From Firmicutes bacterium UBA4795 (lineage in GTDB: Bacteria; Bacillota; Desulfotomaculia; Desulfotomaculales; Nap2-2B): 64,000 nucleotides of DNA. Location: assembly GCA_002402825.1 (NCBI GenBank), contig DHGP01000016.1, forward strand, positions 1-64,000, in the 5' to 3' direction. Below the pieces are notes generated by a model. That model worked only from the letters and a program-made list of their open reading frames with translations. It had not been told where the DNA came from and made no database searches. The translations under genes and the position numbers were made by a program. This document shows, piece after piece, positions 58,226 through 64,000 of the stretch (its first letter is position 1; each line of letters opens with the position of its first letter).

Positions 58226-59632
58226 TTACTTATACCTTATGACTTCAAAACGTTCTAGTTTTACGGGTTCGTTAGGTCCGATTCCCGCTTTTTGGCGGGC
58301 TATGGCAACCTGTTGGGCAGGGGTATCAATTCCTTCTAAGTCAGGAAGTAATAAGCCGGAGCGGCCGCCTGAACACACAATTACCCCGTATCTTTTGGGA
58401 TCTAACTCTTCCAGGCCTTTTATCGGCTCTGGCTCAGTTAAAACGTCAACGGAAATTTCTAATTCATCCAGTTCTTCTATTTCTACCGGGTAAAACCGTG
58501 GGTCTCTAGTGGCGGAACTAATGGCATTATTAGCTACCTCTTCTACAATATTTTTACACTGGGGAATAATGGTTCCAATGCAGCCCCTTAAATTGCCGTG
58601 TTTTTTGAGCGAAACAAAAACACCGGCCCTTTTAGCAAATTCTGGTGGAATATTTTCTGTGGGGTATGCTTTTTGTTTACCTTGATAATAGTTTTCCAAA
58701 GTTTGCCGGGCTACCTGGACTAAAAAGCTGGGACTTTCTTGTTGTTCTCTTTTTTTTATCTTTTTCTGTTGTGAAGCATAAAGTTCCGCCAGTAAATTTC
58801 TCGCCGGGTTTTGTTTTTCTGGTTTTATGGCCGCCACCATATAACCTACCCCAAAAGGACCTTCATAAGATAAAACGGACGGTTTAAGATTAAAGCCGTC
58901 AAACGCTCCTAACATCATGATTATAGGGCGTAAACCACATTCTCCTGCCCGTTCAATTAGTTCCCGGTCCAAATTAATAATTCCTTTTACGTCAGCTTCG
59001 CCTATTAACTGGACTACTTTTTGGTCAAACTCCTTGCCGCGCGGCTCATAGCCAGCAGGAGCATCGGGAAAGAGGCGGTGAGATAAATCACCACTAGCTA
59101 AAACAGCCACTTTCTTTTTTAAATTTATCGCGGCCCTTTGAATGGCCACCCCAAAAGTATAAAGCTGGGGAAAAGGAAATAAGCCCATAGATATGGCTAC
59201 CAAGGGTAAATCAATCCCGCCTTTTTGTAAAAAATACAAGGGAACCATTAGACCATGGTCCAACTCCGGGATGAAGCCATAATGGTGCTCCGTATTTTCT
59301 AACAGAATTACCTCTATATTTAAATCACCAGCTTGTTTTTTAATCTCTTGAGCCATAAATAAATCATTGGCTAAATCAAAACTTAGCTGGGGAGCTCTAA
59401 ATCCCGCCAGGTTGCCTTTGAGGCGCGGCGCAAAGTTTATCGCAATGCCATCACGAAAGACCGGAGCGTGGGGCGAAATCATGACCAGCGTTTCAGCGTT
59501 GCTTTCTTTAAGTTTCTGGGCTAGCTTTAACATGGCCTGTTGTGATTTTTTTACTACGTTTGCTTCCTCACGGCCTATTTCTGGAATCATAATTGGGGGA
59601 TGGGGACAGGTGCCGCCAAATACAATTAACAT
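58226..59632 (-). CDS. AmmeMemoRadiSam protein, Memo-AMMECR1 fusion
   Basis: 468 aa. Residues 1-275 are a Memo domain, related to extradiol dioxygenase class III enzymes, with its histidines in CPHPPIM, ISPHAPVFRDG, HHYGFIPELDHG and SGDLSHRL. A lysine-rich linker leads to an AMMECR1 domain (300-468) with the invariant LRGCIG at 348-353. In many genomes these two are separate genes; here a single chain. Together with amrS this completes the three-part system. The ATG has GAAAGGAG upstream. Confidence 0.93.
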   Translation of the reverse strand: MLIVFGGTCPHPPIMIPEIGREEANVVKKSQQAMLKLAQKLKESNAETLVMISPHAPVFRDGIAINFAPRLKGNLAGFRAPQLSFDLANDLFMAQEIKKQAGDLNIEVILLENTEHHYGFIPELDHGLMVPLYFLQKGGIDLPLVAISMGLFPFPQLYTFGVAIQRAAINLKKKVAVLASGDLSHRLFPDAPAGYEPRGKEFDQKVVQLIGEADVKGIINLDRELIERAGECGLRPIIMMLGAFDGFNLKPSVLSYEGPFGVGYMVAAIKPEKQNPARNLLAELYASQQKKIKKREQQESPSFLVQVARQTLENYYQGKQKAYPTENIPPEFAKRAGVFVSLKKHGNLRGCIGTIIPQCKNIVEEVANNAISSATRDPRFYPVEIEELDELEISVDVLTEPEPIKGLEELDPKRYGVIVCSGGRSGLLLPDLEGIDTPAQQVAIARQKAGIGPNEPVKLERFEVIRYK

Positions 59633-59794
59633 AATTTTCTCACTCCTTTCTTTTTCCTATTTTCTTTTTTCCTATTTTCCCTTTATTTTATTCCATTTTA
59701 CCAAAAAATTAAAGCTATAAACAAATTTACTCTTAAAAAATTTCTAGATTTAAATATAATATAATCTATAAAAAAAACTTTATAAGGGTGGTAC

Positions 59795-60301
59795 ATGATG
59801 AATCTTAAAAATAATAACATTTCAGAAACAGCAAAAAGTGAATTGTTAAGTAAGCTTATGTTAGCCTGGGACGGACAGTGGTTTCTTAAGGTAGTGGAAG
59901 AATTTGGTCTTGAATACGGATTAAAGTTAAATACGAGGGTCAGGCTTGCTTTTGCCCGGATAGAAATGCGCTCATTGCTTGATGTTCTAAACAAAAAAGA
60001 GGCTGACAATTTTGAAGAGGCTATAAATATAATTTATTTTTATTGTCAGGAAGTTTTAAATATAAGTTCCCAGCACGAAATAGAAGTTGTAAATCATAGT
60101 GCTACCATTAAAGTAACTTTTTGTCCTATTTTAGAAAACTGCCGCCGCGCTGACCTGCCCCGTTATGACCAAGCCTGTTTGGGTTGTTCTCAGATATGGC
60201 AAGAATGGTTAAAAATCTTATTGCCTGAAGAAAAATGCTATGTCCAGGCAGTAAAACAAATGGGACGTAACGATGAGTTTTGTTTGCTGTATATTTTTTA
60301 A
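59795..60301 (+). CDS. DUF6125-like cysteine-rich protein
   Basis: 168 aa. AWDGQWFLKVVEEFGLEYGLKLN resembles the opening of DUF6125/L-2-amino-thiazoline-4-carboxylate hydrolase-like proteins. The second half has cysteines in FCPILENC and ACLGCSQIW, suggesting a metal or cofactor site. A related function is inferred only from sequence look. Separate unit between the AmmeMemoRadiSam genes and lexA, with an S23-cassette element just after its stop. Confidence 0.7.
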   Translation: MMNLKNNNISETAKSELLSKLMLAWDGQWFLKVVEEFGLEYGLKLNTRVRLAFARIEMRSLLDVLNKKEADNFEEAINIIYFYCQEVLNISSQHEIEVVNHSATIKVTFCPILENCRRADLPRYDQACLGCSQIWQEWLKILLPEEKCYVQAVKQMGRNDEFCLLYIF

Positions 60302-60316
60302 ATTAAATTATTATTT

Positions 60317-60421
60317 GTAACTATTCAGGTAGGCACAGAGGAGCAAAGGTACAGAGATCCAAAGGAAAATGAAAAAACTTTGTGCCTGTGTGCCTTTGCC
60401 CCTATGAACCTGAGTAGTTAC
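60317..60421. mobile_element. minimal S23-cassette element (arms only)
   Basis: GTAACTATTCAGG at 60317 and CCTGAGTAGTTAC ending at 60421 bound 105 bases. Inside are AGGCACAGAGGAGCAAAGG, a start-like ATGAAAAA, and TTTGTGCCTGTGTGCC with CCCCTATGAA. All of the S23 gene beyond the first two codons is gone, leaving a hairpin-forming remnant between a DUF6125-like gene and lexA. Confidence 0.8.
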
Positions 60422-60464
60422 TTTGGTTTCATTATTTTTCACTATTAAAATAAAATATAGTTTT

Positions 60465-61064
60465 TTAGTAGCTCCTAACTAGCGATACTACCTTTCCCAA
60501 AATATTAGCTTCTTTAACCAAGATTGGCTCCATGGTTTTGTTTTCCGGTTGAAGCCGAATGTGACTATTTTCTTTATAAAAACGTTTTACGGTAGCTTCG
60601 TCTTCAAGAAGAACAGCTACAATGTCTCCATTTTCGGCGGTGGGCTGCCTGCGTACCACTACCAGGTCACCGTCGAAAATACCCGCTTCAATCATACTTT
60701 TGCCTTGTACCCTTAAAGCAAAGAAATCACCGTGGCCGATTAGTTCTGATGATAAAACAAGAACATCCTCCCGATTTTCTACTGCCAGGATTGGTGTTCC
60801 GGCAGCTATCTGGCCCAGCACCGGCACAAGCGTGAAACCCGGTTTTTTTAACTTGCCTAAAACTTCCATAGCCCTTGGTTTTTCCGGGTCACGGCGCAAA
60901 CAACTCTTATTTTCCAGTCTTTTCAGGTAACTGTGAACTGTGGCCGTCGAATTTAAGCCCACTGCCTGACCAATTTCCCTTACAGATGGTGGGTAGCCTT
61001 TCTCATCAACTACCCTTATTATAAAATCCAGTATTTGCTGCTCCCTTTCGGTTAATGGGGACAT
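60465..61064 (-). CDS. lexA: SOS response repressor LexA
   Basis: 199 aa. A winged-helix DNA-binding domain (1-65) with PSVREIGQAVGLNSTATVHSY is followed by the S24 self-cleavage domain: scissile bond Ala88-Gly89 in GQIAAGTP, nucleophile Ser123 in QGKSM and Lys160 in EATVKRF. RecA filaments trigger cleavage and release of DNA-repair genes. AAGGAAGG precedes the start. It is alone on the minus strand and its promoter carries a palindrome fit for autorepression. Confidence 0.97.
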   Translation of the reverse strand: MSPLTEREQQILDFIIRVVDEKGYPPSVREIGQAVGLNSTATVHSYLKRLENKSCLRRDPEKPRAMEVLGKLKKPGFTLVPVLGQIAAGTPILAVENREDVLVLSSELIGHGDFFALRVQGKSMIEAGIFDGDLVVVRRQPTAENGDIVAVLLEDEATVKRFYKENSHIRLQPENKTMEPILVKEANILGKVVSLVRSY

Positions 61065-61089
61065 ATTTTTTACCTTCCTTTTTTATAAA

Positions 61090-61128
61090 ATTATATCACT
61101 GTACAGGTGTTTTGTAAACATAAGTTTA
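61090..61128 (-). promoter_or_regulatory. lexA promoter with candidate SOS box
   Basis: Minus strand TTTACA (61118-61113), 17 bases, TATAAT (61095-61090). TAAAC-TTAT-GTTTA (61128-61115) overlaps the -35 and resembles the Firmicutes LexA site GAAC-N4-GTTC with weaker outer bases. Confidence 0.65.
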
Positions 61129-61217
61129 GAGTAATGATAAAATAGAGGTTCTGCTAGACAACTACCTATAATTTAAGTAAAATTAGTTAAAAACTAAACG
61201 AAATAAAGGAGGAGCTT

Positions 61218-62174
61218 ATGCTAAAGTACCCTAAAGTTATTTGTTCAGCCTTATTAATTATTACTTTTTTGCTTGGCATCTTTTTTGGGAGCGGGTGCAG
61301 TAAAAAAGAAGCCACAGTTTCACCAGGGAAAGAAGGTCTTCGATTTCCTTTGACTATTCAAGATGATTTAGGGCGCAAAGTAAAAATTACTAAAAAACCT
61401 GCGCGTATTGTTTCCCTGTCTCCTTCAAATACAGAAATTCTTTTTGCCCTGGGATTGGATAAGCAAATTGTAGGGGTAACAAAATATTGTAACTACCCAT
61501 TTGAGGCTTTAAAAAAACCAAAGGTAGGAGGTTTTGCTGATCCTAGCTTAGAACTGATTGTAAACGCAAAACCTGATTTGGTTTTGGCTAGCAGTATTCA
61601 TAAGGAACTTATTTATCGCCTGGAGGAGTTTTCTATTCCCGTCATTGCCTTGGAACCAAAAAGTATAGAACAAGTGCTGGAGAAAATCTTGCTGGTTGGA
61701 AAAGCCACCGGGACAAATGAAGAAGCTCAAAACATAGTAGAAAACCTGAAAAAACAAATTAATGAGGTCGAAGTAAAAGTAAAAAACTTGCCAGAAGATA
61801 AAAAACCGCGGGTATTTTTTGAGTTATACCATGAGCCCCTTACCACAATAGGCGGGAAAAGCTATATTCATGATTTAATTTCGGTGGCAGGCGGGAAAAA
61901 TATTACGGGCAGTTTAAATCAAGAATGGCTAACCTATAATACAGAACAAATTTTAGCTCAGGACCCCGAGGTAATTATCTTTGTTAATCACCATGCTTCA
62001 AAGCAGACGGTAGAGCAGGTTAAAAAGCGCTCTAACTGGCAAAATATATCAGCCGTGAAAAATAACCGGATTTATCTTTTGGCTAATGAAAATATAGTCT
62101 TGCGTCCCGGTCCCCGTTTGGGAGAAGGTTTAAAAACTTTAGCCGGCATGATTCATCCGGATATTTTTAAGTAA
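61218..62174 (+). CDS. ABC transporter substrate-binding lipoprotein (BtuF-like)
   Basis: 318 aa. Signal with lipobox FGSGC (Cys27). The Fe3+/cobalamin-type periplasmic-binding fold has RIVSLSPSNTEILFALGL at its start and GGFADPSLELIVNAKPDLVLA, both typical of BtuF. It opens a three-gene ABC importer. Cobalamin is the best-supported ligand by family; heme or siderophore cannot be excluded. AAAGGAGG precedes the ATG. Confidence 0.88.
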   Translation: MLKYPKVICSALLIITFLLGIFFGSGCSKKEATVSPGKEGLRFPLTIQDDLGRKVKITKKPARIVSLSPSNTEILFALGLDKQIVGVTKYCNYPFEALKKPKVGGFADPSLELIVNAKPDLVLASSIHKELIYRLEEFSIPVIALEPKSIEQVLEKILLVGKATGTNEEAQNIVENLKKQINEVEVKVKNLPEDKKPRVFFELYHEPLTTIGGKSYIHDLISVAGGKNITGSLNQEWLTYNTEQILAQDPEVIIFVNHHASKQTVEQVKKRSNWQNISAVKNNRIYLLANENIVLRPGPRLGEGLKTLAGMIHPDIFK

Positions 62175-62230
62175 AATAAAAATCTAAAAAAATATATAAA
62201 GTACATAAAAACAAAAGGAACGTTATATCA

Positions 62231-63277
62231 TTGGGTCAAATTTTAAAATGGCGGTTAATTTTTATAGCTCTTTTGCTTCTTCTTTTTTTAATTATTATGG
62301 GTTGTCTTACCATTGGTCCTGCCCCAGGATCAATTTTAAATGTATTTTTAATTCTGGCTAGAAATATCCTGGGTTTAACCTTTTTTAAACCTGAGGAAAG
62401 GTGGTCCTCAACTTTTGAAACGATTATCTTTGCCGTACGTTTACCCCGGCTTATTTTAGCTGCCCTGGTTGGGGCGGCGTTGGCCAGCGCAGGGGTGGTA
62501 TTACAAGGTCTTTTAAAGAATCCTCTGGCGGACCCTTATATTTTAGGAATTTCTTCCGGAGCCGCCTTGGGGGCCACTCTGGCTATCCTTTTGGGGCTTG
62601 GTAGCAGTCTGTTTGGTTCATATACCCTCCCGGCCATGGCTTTTATTGGGGCCATAATTACTATTTTTATCGTTTATAATATATCACGGGTAGGCCAACA
62701 AGTGCCTATGGGCAATTTGCTGCTTGCCGGAATTGCCGTAGGGGCCTTTTTTTCGGCCTTAGTCACTCTGGTAATGGTATTTAGCGGGAAAGACCTGCAC
62801 GCGGTAATTTTTTGGCTGATGGGGGGACTTGCTAACAGAGGCTGGGGTCACGTGAAGGCAATATTGCCTTATTTCCTGGTGGGCATAATCCCTATTTACC
62901 TTACCAGGCGAAAACTTAACCTCTTGCTCCTGGGAGAAGAAGCAGCCCAGCACTTAGGGGTTGAAGTTGAAACTTTAAAAGTTATCCTTTTAGGGGCGGT
63001 TACTTTAATGGTTGCTGCCTCCGTGTCTATGAGCGGGATTATTGGTTTTGTAGGTTTAATCATTCCCCATATTTTTCGCCTTTTAGTCGGGCCCGATCAC
63101 CGTATTTTGTTACCGGTTTCTGCCTTAGGGGGAGCTATTTTTTTAGTTTTAATGGATACGTTAGCCCGAACAGCTGCCGCCCCCCTGGAAATACCCGTGG
63201 GTGTTATTACTGCTTTATGGGGAGGACCGTTTTTTATTTACCTTTTAAGAAAAAAGAAAGGTACCGTAGGGTTTTAA
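62231..63277 (+). CDS. FecCD/BtuC family ABC permease
   Basis: 348 aa, ten predicted helices. AVRLPRLILAALVGAALASAG and GLLKNPLADPYILGISSGAALG are the FecCD signatures; GIIGFVGLIIPHIFRLLVGPDH holds the coupling region. TTG start with AAAGGAA about ten bases upstream. Middle gene of the importer; the ATPase gene starts 18 bases after it. Confidence 0.92.
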   Translation: MGQILKWRLIFIALLLLLFLIIMGCLTIGPAPGSILNVFLILARNILGLTFFKPEERWSSTFETIIFAVRLPRLILAALVGAALASAGVVLQGLLKNPLADPYILGISSGAALGATLAILLGLGSSLFGSYTLPAMAFIGAIITIFIVYNISRVGQQVPMGNLLLAGIAVGAFFSALVTLVMVFSGKDLHAVIFWLMGGLANRGWGHVKAILPYFLVGIIPIYLTRRKLNLLLLGEEAAQHLGVEVETLKVILLGAVTLMVAASVSMSGIIGFVGLIIPHIFRLLVGPDHRILLPVSALGGAIFLVLMDTLARTAAAPLEIPVGVITALWGGPFFIYLLRKKKGTVGF

Positions 63278-63295
63278 AGGAGCGGAAAAGTTTTT

Positions 63296-64000
63296 ATGTC
63301 TGTTGCTGTTATAGAAATATGTGACGTGACCTGTAAATATGATACGGTTAAAGTATTAGAAGAAGTAAATTTTAAGATCCGGCGCGGTTCTTTTACCGGA
63401 ATTATAGGACCAAACGGTTCCGGTAAATCTACCCTTTTAAAAATAATTAGTAAAGCGTTAAAACCAAACCGCGGTACGGTATGGTTGAACGAACAAAATA
63501 TTTATCACTTAAAGGCCCAGGCAATAGCCCAACAAATGGCGGTAGTACCTCAAGAAACAGTTATCTCCTTTCCTTTTTTGGTTAAGGAAGTGGTAATGAT
63601 GGGTCGCTCTCCCTATCTGGGCCTTTGGCAGGCGGAAGGAAAAAGGGATTACGTTATTTGCCACCAGGCCATGCAGTTAACCAATACCTTGCCTTTAGCT
63701 AACCGTCCGGTCACCACCTTGAGTGGAGGTGAAAAACAGCGGGTGATTATTGCCCAGGCTTTGACGCAGGAACCAGAAGTTCTTCTTTTGGATGAACCTA
63801 CTTCCCATTTGGATATAAATCACCAGTTAGAAATTATGGAACTCTTGCAAAGGTTAAACCAGGAGCAAAAATTAACTATTGTGGCGGTTTTCCACGACCT
63901 TAATTTAGCCGCCCAATATTGCGATCAAATAATTTTACTTCACCAAGGGAAAATCTACGCTTTAGGAAAACCGGAAGAGGTGCTTATTAAAAAGAACATA
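63296..64000 (+). CDS. BtuD/FhuC-like ABC ATPase, cut by window end
   Basis: 235 codons from ATG 63296 are visible without a stop. Walker A GPNGSGKSTLL, signature LSGGEKQRVII and Walker B VLLLDEPTSHLD are complete; the H-loop VFHDLNLA is also present. AAAGGAGCGG precedes the start. It completes the substrate-binding protein and permease set upstream; only the C-terminal tail is outside the window. Confidence 0.92.
   Translation, partial: MSVAVIEICDVTCKYDTVKVLEEVNFKIRRGSFTGIIGPNGSGKSTLLKIISKALKPNRGTVWLNEQNIYHLKAQAIAQQMAVVPQETVISFPFLVKEVVMMGRSPYLGLWQAEGKRDYVICHQAMQLTNTLPLANRPVTTLSGGEKQRVIIAQALTQEPEVLLLDEPTSHLDINHQLEIMELLQRLNQEQKLTIVAVFHDLNLAAQYCDQIILLHQGKIYALGKPEEVLIKKNI

Overview
The window looks like a chromosomal segment of an anaerobic, spore-forming, low-to-moderate GC Firmicute, probably a thermophilic or sulfide-exposed clostridium of the Peptococcaceae/Thermoanaerobacterales type. 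The spore protease Gpr is followed convergently by an alpha/beta small acid-soluble spore protein. The thiazole synthase has the histidine-type, sulfide-dependent active site. The order comF-cspA-hpf-secA-prfB is a common Firmicutes order, and RBSs are strong AGGAGG-like sites with frequent GTG/TTG starts. No rRNA, tRNA or CRISPR array is visible. The species assignment is inference.

Layout. 1-4.4 kb (minus): dnaE and thi4. 4.6-7 kb: a DUF4912 protein and a GH57 alpha-glucan enzyme. 7-16 kb: small proteins, then a MarR-controlled efflux cluster (lipoprotein MFP, RND pump, HlyD-like protein, DHA2 MFS pump). 16-21.5 kb (minus): an ECF transporter (S component, fused EcfAA', EcfT) plus a DUF4430 surface protein behind a cobalamin riboswitch. 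21.7-26.1 kb: metK, a small GT2-like protein, a GAF-GGDEF diguanylate cyclase and comF. 26.2-32.1 kb: cspA, hpf, secA, prfB with its programmed frameshift, yitT. 32.2-37.7 kb: an N-terminal transketolase half without its partner, a CuAO-N/PKD surface protein, and otsA-otsB. 37.9-41.7 kb: coaD/rsmD group, gpr/SASP, rpmB. 41.7-46.8 kb (minus): pncB and the FMN-riboswitch-controlled rib operon. 47-51.7 kb: an MNT/HEPN toxin-antitoxin pair, a decayed RsgI-like gene, a Uma2 nuclease-fold protein and a beta-propeller protein. 51.8-55.7 kb: a CbiMNQO cobalt/nickel importer divergent from a CDF exporter. 55.8-59.6 kb: a B12-binding radical SAM protein next to a complete AmmeMemoRadiSam set. 60.4-64 kb: lexA and a BtuFCD-type ABC importer cut by the window end. 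Cobalt and corrinoid acquisition is thus represented three times (ECF/DUF4430, CbiMNQO, BtuFCD).

The most unusual feature is a dispersed repeat landscape. A small inverted-repeat element (ends near GTAACTATTCAGG and CCTGAGTAGTTAC) carries, in its longest copies, the start of an S23/IVP four-helix-bundle gene, the family otherwise known from 23S rRNA intervening sequences. Five loci here carry it in progressively deleted form. At four flanking genes (the MFP, otsB, a coiled-coil gene, cbiO) the element supplies the stop codon and up to about 21 C-terminal residues. Other repeat families have also been taken into reading frames: TCGGTCG units inside dnaE, similar tracts at the ends of ribD, ecfT and thi4, and palindromic GQAS-type inserts in the diguanylate cyclase and the beta-propeller protein. 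All calls are from reading the sequence; no database search or folding program was run.
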